NCBI GenBank assembly: GCA_017469935.1
Contig: JAFUFL010000045.1
Coordinates: 1 to 47,645 of the forward strand
DNA length: 47,645 nt
Source of the DNA: Lachnospiraceae bacterium
GTDB lineage: Bacteria > Bacillota > Clostridia > Lachnospirales > Lachnospiraceae
Reading direction: 5' to 3'
In this document: positions 1 through 7,717 of the stretch, piece after piece
Numbering within the stretch: position 1 is the first letter of the stretch
Layout of the letters: every line of letters starts with the position of its first letter
Program-made: the position numbers and the translations under genes
Notes under the pieces: model-generated
The model's database searches: none
What the model saw: the letters and a program-made list of their open reading frames with translations, nothing else
Told to the model about the DNA's origin: nothing

Positions 1-1
1 C

Positions 2-823
2 GTCTGCAATATTGCAGGCGACCTTCTACTCGTCGCCGGATTTCATTTGGGTGCGGCCGGCGCCGCGCTTGCGACCGTCTCCTCGCAGACTATCAGTGTC
101 CTGATTTCTCTCCTTGTGTTGCGCCGAAGGACGCTTCCCTTCACCTTTACGCGCAAAGATATCCGCATCGACCGCCCTTTCGCGGCCCGGATCGCTCGCT
201 TTGGAGCTCCGATCGCCTTACAGGACCTGTTGGTCGGAATATCTTTCCTTGTAGTGCTTGCGATCGTCAACACCCTCGGTCTCATCGCTTCTGCCGGTGT
301 AGGCGTCGCCGAAAAAGTCTGTGCCTTCATTATGCTCATTCCCTCTGCTTTCATGCAGGCTATGAGCGCCTACGTGGCGCAGAACCATGGCGCCGGAAAA
401 TCAGATCGCGCCATACAGGGCTTAAAGATTGCGATCCTTTTGTCGACAGCCTTTGGGGCGGTGATGTTTTGGCTGTCCTTCTTTCATGGGGACCTCCTGT
501 GCGGCATCTTCTCCGGTGACCCTGAAGTTGTCGTTGCCGGCTTCGACTACCTCAAAGCTTACGGGATCGACTGCCTCCTGACTTGCTTCCTCTTCTGCTT
601 TATCGGCTTTTACAACGGTCTCGGCTGCACGGGCTTCGTAATGATTCAGGGAATCGCTGCGGCCTTCCTGATCCGCATTCCGGTCGCCTACGTCATGTGC
701 CGCATGACCGGCCGACTATTCTACATCGGCCTCGGCATCCCTTGCTCGACCATTTTCCAGATCCTCGCCTGCTTCTTATATTTGAGGAAGGTCCGCCTTA
801 GACCGACCTCTAGGGTGGCTTGA
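2..823 (+). CDS. MATE-family multidrug/Na+ (H+) antiporter, 3' part
   Basis: The reading frame is open from the first bases, so this is the C-terminal part of a MATE efflux protein (DinF/NorM-like) whose start lies outside the window. About 270 hydrophobic residues with repeated membrane helices are visible, including the segment GLIASAGVGVAEKV and a basic loop (RRRTLPFTFTRKDIRIDR). MATE proteins export cationic drugs or metabolites across the cytoplasmic membrane. The same protein segment recurs unchanged at the right end of the window, with only synonymous DNA changes. The last residues (PTSRVA) and the TGA stop are encoded by the first unit of a 17-bp intergenic repeat array, so the original C-terminus may have been altered by repeat growth. 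Family call is firm; substrate is unknown. Confidence 0.88.
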   Translation, partial: VCNIAGDLLLVAGFHLGAAGAALATVSSQTISVLISLLVLRRRTLPFTFTRKDIRIDRPFAARIARFGAPIALQDLLVGISFLVVLAIVNTLGLIASAGVGVAEKVCAFIMLIPSAFMQAMSAYVAQNHGAGKSDRAIQGLKIAILLSTAFGAVMFWLSFFHGDLLCGIFSGDPEVVVAGFDYLKAYGIDCLLTCFLFCFIGFYNGLGCTGFVMIQGIAAAFLIRIPVAYVMCRMTGRLFYIGLGIPCSTIFQILACFLYLRKVRLRPTSRVA

Positions 824-871
824 CCTCTGGGGTGCCTCGACCTCTGGGGTACCTCGACCTCTGGGGTAGTT
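804..871 (+). repeat. Tandem array of ACCTCTRGGGT repeat, 4 units of 17 bp
   Basis: Four consecutive 17-bp units, each of the form YGACCTCTRGGGTNNCT, start inside the 3' end of the MATE gene. The TGA stop of that gene is formed at the junction of units 1 and 2. Units differ mainly in the spacer and in one purine of the core. Confidence 0.9.
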
Positions 872-926
872 TTTCGCGCTCCATCAGCCCCCCGGTCAAC
901 TCCCCTCCCTGGCCGCTCAGGCAAGC

Positions 927-1634
927 TCAGCCTTCCGGCCCACTCACCCTGGCCTTAGAAAACGGGCACCTCGCGCCAATGCACTGATTGTTCAAATGCG
1001 AAAACTCACACACGATCGGCATCAGCTCCATCACTATGCCAAAATTCTCTTCCACAAACCGCACCGCCTCCGTAACAGCCAAAAAAGAGTCCCTTTTACA
1101 ACATCTCGGCCCGCCAACCGTTCCGATTGCGTCCAGAGATCTCGCAGTCATTCTATTTGACAGCCCGAAGTTCGCTCCTCCAAGCGGCGTAGAGCCAGAA
1201 ATAATGGAGATAAAAATCCCGCTGCTGATCCCCGCTCCGCAGGCGCCCCAAAATCCGCAGACTCCTCCCGGCACTCCCTTTCCCCGATTGATCATTTCTT
1301 TTAACGCACTGTCAAGATCGATTTCTCCCCCTGCGTTCTTGTAAGCCGTCAGCAAAGCCGAACCGACCATCACATGATGCTCCGGTCCGTGCATATGGCA
1401 GAAGGATTGTTTCATCATCTTCTCAATGATCTCCACCGGATTTCTGGACTTTTCCGTTTTGCAGATCCCGATTATGGCGTCCAGCCCCCGCATATGGCAT
1501 TCATTGCAGACAAAATGTCCATTTATACATCTCGTCTTGCTCAGCATTTTCTTATGGCAGATCGCACACTCCATCGGCACATCAATTTCCAGATATTCCA
1601 AAGGAGCATTACAAATCAGGCATTCATCATTCAT
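927..1634 (-). CDS. DUF5714 domain protein with N-terminal Cys-rich zinc-binding-like module
   Basis: The 235-residue product starts with several CxxC/CxxxxC pairs (CLIC, CAIC, CNEC) that look like a small zinc ribbon. The body carries motifs typical of DUF5714: MHGPEHHVMVGSAL, GVCGFWGACGAGISSG, and a late GPRCCKR. The domain has no established function; relatives occur in clostridia and methanogens, so a redox or metal role is only a guess. An upstream in-frame ATG at 1652 sits one base from GGAG, whereas the ATG at 1634 (MNDECL) has better-spaced purine-rich sequence before it and is preferred. The CAAAATA motif overlaps the upstream region. The gene stands alone on the minus strand between two repeat arrays. 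Confidence 0.7.
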   Translation of the reverse strand: MNDECLICNAPLEYLEIDVPMECAICHKKMLSKTRCINGHFVCNECHMRGLDAIIGICKTEKSRNPVEIIEKMMKQSFCHMHGPEHHVMVGSALLTAYKNAGGEIDLDSALKEMINRGKGVPGGVCGFWGACGAGISSGIFISIISGSTPLGGANFGLSNRMTARSLDAIGTVGGPRCCKRDSFLAVTEAVRFVEENFGIVMELMPIVCEFSHLNNQCIGARCPFSKARVSGPEG

Positions 1635-1704
1635 TTTACTTCCATTCTCCAAAATATGCTAAAATCTTAATGGATTAACAGTTCCCAATATAATGTAAAC
1701 AAGT

Positions 1705-1872
1705 ACCCTAAAGGTCTCAACACCCCAGAGGTCATCCAGAAATTCGAATGACCTCTGGGGTCTCTCTTTTCCCGCGCATTCCCAAAGGACCTCCAGGGTC
1801 TCTCTTTTCGACAGACCTTCAGGGTCTCTCATTCTCCGATAGACCTCCAGGGTCTCTCACCTACAGGGTCTC
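1705..1872. repeat. ACCT..GGGT repeat cluster with a 14-bp perfect inverted repeat
   Basis: This gap holds about seven repeat cores. Two of them, at 1722-1735 and 1748-1761, form a perfect 14-bp inverted repeat (ACCCCAGAGGTCAT and its complement) around a 12-base loop. Then come units of ACCTYCAGGGTCTCTC separated by 15-17 bases. The cluster runs to within five bases of the stop codon of the downstream minus-strand gene. Confidence 0.88.
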
Positions 1873-1876
1873 TCAC

Positions 1877-2902
1877 CTACTCAGGCAAAAGCGGCAAGAC
1901 TGTTCCGTCACTGAAACTAAGCGCGAATAATTTCGGGCAGTTTTTGAACCAGGATCCAAATCCCTGAAAATCCCCGCGCAGTTTTTCTTTTTGAAACGCC
2001 TCCTTAAGAGAAGCGTCGATCATGACTTGAATTAGATTCGGATTATTGCAAAAGACCCTGTTCGCGCTGTTTTTAACTTCTCTGCCGAGGACCACCGAGC
2101 GCAGCTTCGGACACCTTCCAAAACTGTCGCATCCGAGATACTCCACCGTATCTGAGATCCTAACGGATTCAAGATTCCGGCATTCTAAAAACGACGTATC
2201 ATCCAACTGTCTGATACCATTTCCTATTACCAAATGGCAGACATTATCCCACCTTTTCTCGCCGGTACCATAATGATCATATTCTCTATTTTGGCAGTCG
2301 CGCCAAAAATCCCGATCCGTCAGGTTCCCCTTGACGGGCCGATCAGGGAAATGGATCGGATCCAGCACAAAGCAAAACTGCGGCTCAATCTTTATAGAAT
2401 CACAGAATACGAGCGTGCCTCTCTCCCCAAGCAGAAAACGGCGCCGATAATCCTCAAAGTTCCAAAACGTCTCAGATATGTAGCCGGCTCCGCGATACTT
2501 TTTCTGTAATCGCCGCATACTGACCTTAATCCTGACAACTCCTTGCCTTCCCCCGATGCGCTTATACGTGCAAACAAGCCGGCGAACCGCTCCTTGCTCA
2601 TTTCCGGCCCAATTGCCGCTCCCGATTTGAATGGCGTTCTTCCCGATTTCCTGTATCCCCGGAATAATCAGCCCATCCCTCTGTATTTCAGAGGCTTCCC
2701 TCTCTGACACGGCAAAATATAGAGCATCCGGCAGCTCAGAGAATGTAACAATTTTCATTTCTTCGAAAAAGCTCCGCGGCAAACTCACACCAAGAACAGC
2801 CGCGCTGTGAGAATACTGATTGCTCTCATCGTCCGACAGCCTGAACTGAAACTTTTCCGATACATCTTTGACTCCTGACGGTTCCACTTTTCCTAAGCTC
2901 AT
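1877..2902 (-). CDS. Protein with N-terminal unknown domain and C-terminal BspA-type leucine-rich repeats
   Basis: The 341-residue product has no signal peptide or membrane segment. Residues roughly 225-330 show LRR_5/BspA-like repeats (SFLECRNLESVRISDTVEYLG, then FGRCPKLRSVVLG, then NPNLIQVMI), a protein-interaction fold. The N-terminal 200 residues include LYFAVSEREASEIQRDGLIIPG, which recalls the first strand-helix of ADP-ribosyltransferase-like folds (RNA phosphotransferase or DarT type), but key residues cannot be assigned with certainty. Its 3' end abuts a repeat array and its 5' side faces another. Likely cytoplasmic, function unknown. Confidence 0.55.
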   Translation of the reverse strand: MSLGKVEPSGVKDVSEKFQFRLSDDESNQYSHSAAVLGVSLPRSFFEEMKIVTFSELPDALYFAVSEREASEIQRDGLIIPGIQEIGKNAIQIGSGNWAGNEQGAVRRLVCTYKRIGGRQGVVRIKVSMRRLQKKYRGAGYISETFWNFEDYRRRFLLGERGTLVFCDSIKIEPQFCFVLDPIHFPDRPVKGNLTDRDFWRDCQNREYDHYGTGEKRWDNVCHLVIGNGIRQLDDTSFLECRNLESVRISDTVEYLGCDSFGRCPKLRSVVLGREVKNSANRVFCNNPNLIQVMIDASLKEAFQKEKLRGDFQGFGSWFKNCPKLFALSFSDGTVLPLLPE

Positions 2903-2920
2903 TACCTACTCCTTGAAAAC

Positions 2921-3013
2921 CGACCTTTAGGGTACCTCGACCTCAGAGGTACCTCGACCTCTAGGGTATCTCGACCTCCAGGGTACCTCGACCTCTAGGG
3001 TACCTCGACCTCA
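2921..3013 (+). repeat. Tandem 17-bp repeat array, 5.5 units
   Basis: Five perfect-period 17-bp units (consensus CGACCTYYAGGGTACCT) run from 2921 to 3005. A truncated sixth unit beginning CGACCTCA follows. Its TCA (3011-3013) is the complement of the TGA stop of the minus-strand gene next to it. One unit carries the perfect palindrome ACCTCAGAGGT. Confidence 0.92.
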
Positions 3014-5206
3014 ATGCGTCATCTTCCTGCTCAACATCCGGAAATAATCAACGGATCTCGAATCCAGGTTCACCTCCCCGAAGACGCGCGCCAGCATCTC
3101 CGCTCCTTTTTCTTTCTCGATCGATTTCCAGCTCTTGATCATCTTCTTTCTCAGCTCTTTCGCCTCGGAAGAACCGCCCTTGAGCAAAAATGACATATGC
3201 TCAAAATAGATTCCCATCCCGATCACATTCAGGGTCAGATCAGGCCACTTCGCAAAACAGGCCTTTTCCGCCTTCTCATACGCACTCGCCGCCGCACCTT
3301 TCATTCCCTTCCTTGCGCAGTAGCCGGCGTACTTCCACAGAGTGACACCTTCAGGGTGGTACAGAGTCTCCTTATTCATCAATTTTTTGATATACTCACT
3401 GCCGGAAAGCGCCTTGAACATCTCCTCAGCCTTGCCCCAGCTCTCCGCGGACTCGGCCATCAGCCTTATGAACATATAGGCCTCATAAGCCGATTCCTTC
3501 TCCGCCAGTGCCCAGACCTCCCTGGCATCGGCATCCGCCGGCAGATCAACACGCGAATCCGCCGGAAAAACAGCACGCATCTCCGCAGGCACATCTCCGC
3601 CATCCTCGGGCTCCTCGTCGCCCATCGCTTCCCTGCCCGCTTCCAGCGCCCCAGTCACGCCGCTCTCCCCTTCCGGGTCTTCCGCCGGTGTCTCCCCCGT
3701 CCCGACAGCTTTGCACAAATACTCATAGGCATTGTCATAATTGCCGACTTCCGTCTCCAGAAGAACACGATACAGATACTGCCTCTTTTTATCCCTGTAT
3801 TCCACAAATTCCGCAATCGCCTCTTCCGAATTCAGTACGCCCTCTTCATACAGCTCCGGCTTTCCCCGAAGCAAAAAAGCGATGACCTGCGTGCGCGCCG
3901 CAAGCGCCCCCGCCAGCGCGTCGAAATGTGTAGATTCGTCCCCGGAGATCAGCGTCAGAAGCTCATCGACTTCTCTGCATTTTTGGACATGCTCATTTGA
4001 AAACTCCAGCGCCTCCTCGTATTTAAAGGCATTGCAAAGCGTAATGATCTTCCTCGTCCCGAATTTGATCCGGTTGCTGATGGTATAGAGCGAAGAGGGA
4101 AATCGGGGAAGTTCCGCCTCGCATTCTCTCTGCATCCTTTCGCTGTTTGCCACATCGCCCAGACGCGCGTAGGCCGTCCACAAATAAAACTTAATGTTGA
4201 GCCTTAGCCGGTCATCCAGACGTGATCTCGCCGCCTCCCTCTGCTCCGCCAGCAGCGGTACATAGTACTCCAGAAGATTATTCAAAAAGCGCACGATCAG
4301 ATTATAATCTCTGACCACATTTATGTAGTACTCTATGTAAGCGTTTATAAAGTTGTACTGGAACCTGACATTGTTGAGTCCTTGGCCGTCGAACCGCTTT
4401 TTCAAGAGGTCAAAACATCGACGCACCATCTCCTTATCGTCAGACAGGCAGATTCTGGATACCGCCTCCCCAACCTTATTGTCCAGCAGAGAATCCGTAA
4501 ATTCTTTCTCCAGGACCGACTCAAATACGCTGAAAGTCATCGTCTTGTCCCGATTCGTATATACACTCTCGATATATTCCCGCTCCTCTGCGGTGAACTT
4601 ATTCTTCCTGTACCTTGTAAAAAAAGTGTTGCAGACAATGTCCGCCAGCATGAGCCGCTTGTCGCTGCGCGCAGATGCATTCTGAAGCTCCCATTCCTCC
4701 TCGGTGATCGACTCCTGCAGGCCTTCGATCAGAAGTTTCTCTCTCAATCTTTTGACATATTCCCGGTTCTTTACGACGCTCACAGTGGGATCTTCCCCCG
4801 TAGTTGTGTCCACGCGGTTGGCAATGATGACTCTGAGAAAGACATCCCCGTACCGAGCGTTCAGATACTTGAGGATTTGAAGAATTCCCTGCGAAATAAT
4901 ATTCAGGTAGGTGATATTGTTGTCCAGGATCATGATACATTCCCGGTTGCTGAAAACGACCAGCTTATTGGCGGGATTGCGCTGCAGCCGCTCGTCGATC
5001 TTCCGGAATCGGACCAGCTGATCATTCATATCCACCGAATGATACGTCCCCTCCTCCGGCAGGATCATGCTGATTTCCTGATCAGCAAAAGTATTGTTCT
5101 CGATCAGCAGTCCCCCGACCAGCGAGGGATTCTCATTGCGCTCCACTTTTCTCTGGTCATTTGTGAAATCGCCGCTCTCATCGAGCCACAGTTCGAATCT
5201 TCTCAT
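3011..5206 (-). CDS. DUF3800-like RNase H-fold protein with C-terminal helical/TPR-like region
   Basis: The product (731 residues) opens with FELWLDESGDF, the hallmark first strand and acidic residues of DUF3800 proteins (predicted RNase H-like fold). A later acidic pair in RLMLADIVCNTFF (near residue 190) fits the C-terminal part of that domain. From about residue 250 on the chain is helix-rich with TPR-like pairs, interrupted near residues 505-560 by an acidic, low-complexity stretch rich in E, G, D and A. DUF3800 genes often occur in accessory regions and are suspected nucleic-acid enzymes. The start has AAAGGAG seven bases upstream. A copy of the ACCTTCAGGGT core is read in frame at 3347-3357. 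The stop codon lies in the repeat array. Confidence 0.65.
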   Translation of the reverse strand: MRRFELWLDESGDFTNDQRKVERNENPSLVGGLLIENNTFADQEISMILPEEGTYHSVDMNDQLVRFRKIDERLQRNPANKLVVFSNRECIMILDNNITYLNIISQGILQILKYLNARYGDVFLRVIIANRVDTTTGEDPTVSVVKNREYVKRLREKLLIEGLQESITEEEWELQNASARSDKRLMLADIVCNTFFTRYRKNKFTAEEREYIESVYTNRDKTMTFSVFESVLEKEFTDSLLDNKVGEAVSRICLSDDKEMVRRCFDLLKKRFDGQGLNNVRFQYNFINAYIEYYINVVRDYNLIVRFLNNLLEYYVPLLAEQREAARSRLDDRLRLNIKFYLWTAYARLGDVANSERMQRECEAELPRFPSSLYTISNRIKFGTRKIITLCNAFKYEEALEFSNEHVQKCREVDELLTLISGDESTHFDALAGALAARTQVIAFLLRGKPELYEEGVLNSEEAIAEFVEYRDKKRQYLYRVLLETEVGNYDNAYEYLCKAVGTGETPAEDPEGESGVTGALEAGREAMGDEEPEDGGDVPAEMRAVFPADSRVDLPADADAREVWALAEKESAYEAYMFIRLMAESAESWGKAEEMFKALSGSEYIKKLMNKETLYHPEGVTLWKYAGYCARKGMKGAAASAYEKAEKACFAKWPDLTLNVIGMGIYFEHMSFLLKGGSSEAKELRKKMIKSWKSIEKEKGAEMLARVFGEVNLDSRSVDYFRMLSRKMTH

Positions 5207-5215
5207 TTCAGCTCC

Positions 5216-5260
5216 TTTCAGCTCTTCCTACGAAGCTCTTCCTATGAAGGTCTTCCTACG
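5216..5260. repeat. Three short direct repeats upstream of the DUF3800-like gene
   Basis: Three near-identical units of CTCTTCCTAYGAAG lie immediately upstream of the ribosome binding site of the minus-strand gene starting at 5206. Read on that strand each contains AGGAAGA, so the region carries several Shine-Dalgarno-like purine blocks before the real AAAGGAG. Confidence 0.7.
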
Positions 5261-5296
5261 AAAAAACCCGGAGAGACTCTGTTTGTCTCTCCGGGC
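5261..5296 (-). terminator. Rho-independent terminator of the FKBP gene
   Basis: On the minus strand an 11-bp perfect stem (CCCGGAGAGAC / GTCTCTCCGGG) with a 7-base loop is followed by six T. It lies about 45 bases after the stop codon of the foldase gene. Confidence 0.93.
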
Positions 5297-5338
5297 CAAC
5301 GCTCTTCATAGGTCTGTTTTCAGCACCCGGCCAAATAA

Positions 5339-6550
5339 TTACTCTACCGTAACGTGTTCCTTAATATAATCCCTGACAAGATCGGGCAGTATATACTGCT
5401 GCACAATATAAGGCTTTCCATACTGCTCTGCGACTTCGTCGCTCACTTCGTTCTCAGTGATGAATTTCTGGTAGTCTTCGTCCGTCGCAGCGATCCCTGC
5501 CTGCGCGGCAAGATCCTGAAAAGCCATGCTGTAGAGGCAGTTTTCTTTTGCTTCCGTCTTGAGAATCTCCTGATACGCTTCTTCCGTTTCCGCACCCTTG
5601 TACGCCATCACACTGGTATAAGGGAAGTTCATACCGGATGCCGCATACATCTGTGCCATATAATTATACTCTTCCTCGTCGATCGTCATCTGAAGAGACT
5701 CCAAATGCTTGAGGTACTCATCCGGATATTTATCAGCGGAAATATTATCTTTAATATAGGTATCGATCGCCGTGCTGAGCTTGTTATTATAATTCGTATC
5801 TTTCAGATACTGCTTATATCCTTCGGCCGTCTCCGCGTAAGAGGACAGGTTTTTCTTTACAAATTCGTCGTTGAACTCAGAGGCCTGATAAATACCCTTG
5901 ACCGTTACTGCAAAAGAAGCTGCTTTGCCGGCCAGATCGGGATTGTTTTCATAAGGGTCCGGGAAAGTGACATTTACGGTTACGTTGTCTCCGGGATGCG
6001 CCCCGATCAACTGATCCTCAAAATTATCGATAAAAGAACCGGAGCCGATCGTCAGTCTGTAATCCTGCGCGCTTCCTCCGTCGAACTCGACGCCGTCCAT
6101 GGTTCCAACATAGTCAATGCTGACCTCGTCGCCGCTCTTGACGGCAAGAGAAGCGTCTGTACTCAATTCTTTGAACTGGTCCAGCTGGTTCTGAATGTCA
6201 TTCTGCAGGTCTTCATCCGTGTACGCCACATCCGCACTGGCAATCTTGACGCTGTTCACATCAAAATCCTTGACATAGTCCGCCGCATTGACATTCTGGA
6301 TCGTTCCGTCCTCATTCAGCATGGCACTGTAGTCCGTGGAAGGTTTGATCTTGTTTTTCTCCTTGTACCACTGCCTTCCATATCCGGCACCAATGCACCC
6401 GATGATTGCAAGTACGGCCAAAACAGCGATACCCCTGTTCATTATCTGGATGCGCTTCTGCTTCTCGCGCTCATCCTTCTGGCGCTCGCGCTTAGCCTTA
6501 CTGGCACTCATCCCCTCATACTTGCTGTTCTTCTTCTCATTTTCGGCCAT
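5339..6550 (-). CDS. Membrane-anchored FKBP-type peptidyl-prolyl isomerase with trigger-factor-like C-terminus
   Basis: The product (403 residues) has a charged cytoplasmic N-terminus (residues 1-35), one transmembrane segment (GIAVLAVLAIIGCIGAGYG), and an extracytoplasmic part. Residues around 140-225 form an FKBP domain (GDEVSIDYVGTMDGVEFDGG, IGSGSFIDNFEDQLIGAHPG), the same arrangement as in trigger factor. The rest resembles the helical trigger-factor C-terminal chaperone arms. It probably catalyses proline isomerisation and assists folding of secreted proteins outside the membrane. The ATG at 6550 is preferred over a GTG at 6559 because AGGAGAG is correctly placed only for the ATG. It has its own terminator and a TATAAT box upstream. 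Confidence 0.87.
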   Translation of the reverse strand: MAENEKKNSKYEGMSASKAKRERQKDEREKQKRIQIMNRGIAVLAVLAIIGCIGAGYGRQWYKEKNKIKPSTDYSAMLNEDGTIQNVNAADYVKDFDVNSVKIASADVAYTDEDLQNDIQNQLDQFKELSTDASLAVKSGDEVSIDYVGTMDGVEFDGGSAQDYRLTIGSGSFIDNFEDQLIGAHPGDNVTVNVTFPDPYENNPDLAGKAASFAVTVKGIYQASEFNDEFVKKNLSSYAETAEGYKQYLKDTNYNNKLSTAIDTYIKDNISADKYPDEYLKHLESLQMTIDEEEYNYMAQMYAASGMNFPYTSVMAYKGAETEEAYQEILKTEAKENCLYSMAFQDLAAQAGIAATDEDYQKFITENEVSDEVAEQYGKPYIVQQYILPDLVRDYIKEHVTVE

Positions 6551-6582
6551 AACGGTCACTCTCCTCTCAATAATATTTTCCG

Positions 6583-6690
6583 GCTCCGACTTCCTGCCGC
6601 CCGCTGTTGCGCCCGGACCTCCGGGCTTCCGGCCTCCAGGCCTTCGGCCTCAAGGCCACAAGGCCTCCGCAGCATCTCATTCGGTATAGC
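6583..6690 (-). other. GC-rich leader with repeated GAGGCC/GGCC palindromes
   Basis: Between the TATAAT box at 6714-6719 and the foldase start is a 5' leader of about 150 bases. It contains several overlapping palindromes such as GGCCTCCAGGCC, GGCCTCAAGGCC and CCGGACCTCCGG. Read on the minus strand GAGGCC recurs every 10-14 bases. Stable stem-loops are expected in the mRNA leader, but no known riboswitch is recognisable. Confidence 0.5.
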
Positions 6691-6713
6691 TTTCCAATCT
6701 ACAAAACATTGCT

Positions 6714-6719
6714 ATTATA
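6714..6719 (-). promoter_or_regulatory. Candidate -10 box of the FKBP gene
   Basis: A perfect TATAAT on the minus strand lies about 165 bases before the foldase start. No good -35 box is visible at 17 bases, so only the -10 is proposed. Confidence 0.45.
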
Positions 6720-6780
6720 GCAGATTTTTGAAAGGCTGATGTGTTTATTATGTGAATTTCTTTTTTAAATCTGTAAAACC

Positions 6781-6958
6781 GACCTTTAGGGTATTCACTA
6801 CCCTGAAGGTCTCTCATCAAAAATCAAAATCGACCTCTAGGGTATCCACTACCCTGAAGGTCTCTCATCACAAATCGACCTCCAGGGTGTCCACTACCCT
6901 GAAGGTCTCTCATCAAAAATCAAAATCGACCTCTAGGGTATCCACTACCCTAAAGGTC
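6781..6958. repeat. Array of four tandem hairpins built from inverted ACCT..GGGT repeats
   Basis: Four hairpins, at 6781-6811, 6832-6862, 6877-6907 and 6928-6958, each pair GACCTYYAGGGTR with TACCCTRAAGGTC across a five-base loop (TTCAC or TCCAC). Near-identical linkers rich in A (TCTCATCAAAAATC type) separate them, giving a period of 45-51 bases. The array lies 24 bases beyond the stop codon of the M48-like gene. Confidence 0.92.
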
Positions 6959-6982
6959 GATTTTGAAAGGTCGATTTTGCAT

Positions 6983-7615
6983 TTATGCCATTAACCGCTC
7001 TATCTGGGCAATTCTGCTGTCGGCATCCGGCCTAATATATAAACGTATAGATTCAACCGGATTCCATTTATCTGACCCTGAGAGCTTAATATAATCGATG
7101 TACAGTATTTGCGCTTCCCCATGTCCGCATCTTACAACAAATTCATCCGCTTCGAAGATATGCTTTTTAACAGCATGTTTGTAGACTTCGATTTTGGCGA
7201 ACATTAACACCATTAACATTCCTCCGGTAATTATAAGAACAAGTGCACCGTTTTCCTTTTCGGAATGAATATCACCAAAAATATCGACCGAATAACTGCC
7301 GAACAATGCAAAAAAGCCGGCTATTGCCATAATGGACAATGCTATACAAGATATGACGAGATTGCACCCGATTAATAACAGGCAAGTATCCGGATCTCTT
7401 TTGCTGATTTGATACAGCTGATGCTCTATAATTGCATCAAACACGTCCTCATTTACATCCCCCATTCCCTCAGACAGGATCATCGCATGCTTTCCTACAG
7501 CATAAGCAAATGGCGTTTCAGATCGTATCACATATGGAGTTATGTTCTCCGGAAGGTCCAGACCTGATTCCCTGCATGCAGCAAGCGTTTTTTCAAACGG
7601 AATCTGCAGGTTCAC
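6983..7615 (-). CDS. M48-peptidase-like membrane protein lacking the zinc-binding HExxH
   Basis: The 210-residue protein follows the order of HtpX/M48 peptidases. It has a strand segment TPFAYAVGKHAMILSEGM, then a helix where HELxH is expected, two membrane helices (about residues 77-105 and 125-146), and the downstream FEADEF-like segment that carries the third zinc ligand in true M48 enzymes. At the catalytic helix the sequence reads IEHQLYQ, so the catalytic Glu and the second His are both Gln. It is probably a non-catalytic relative. The IS3 element begins only about 28 bases upstream of the start codon, so its original promoter has probably been displaced. The assignment rests on motif order rather than overall similarity. 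Confidence 0.5.
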   Translation of the reverse strand: MNLQIPFEKTLAACRESGLDLPENITPYVIRSETPFAYAVGKHAMILSEGMGDVNEDVFDAIIEHQLYQISKRDPDTCLLLIGCNLVISCIALSIMAIAGFFALFGSYSVDIFGDIHSEKENGALVLIITGGMLMVLMFAKIEVYKHAVKKHIFEADEFVVRCGHGEAQILYIDYIKLSGSDKWNPVESIRLYIRPDADSRIAQIERLMA

Positions 7616-7643
7616 AATATGTTCATTTCTGAAGATCCCTGTG

Positions 7644-7667
7644 TGTTAGGCTAGATGTCAGTGAAGC
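7644..7667 (+). repeat. Left terminal inverted repeat of the IS3 element
   Basis: It aligns with the complement of 9459-9482 at 17 of 24 positions, including the block TGTCAGT. The exact outer boundary is uncertain by a few bases because no target duplication fixes it. Confidence 0.7.
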
Positions 7668-7717
7668 AAAACAGTTTTTGTGGTAGGATTAGGGTACCAC
7701 AGGAAGGAGCTTCACAG

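Noticed and set aside
2921-3013. CRISPR array
   Set aside because: Units are only 17 bp, with repeat and spacer both conserved; there are no unique 30-bp spacers and no cas genes in the window.
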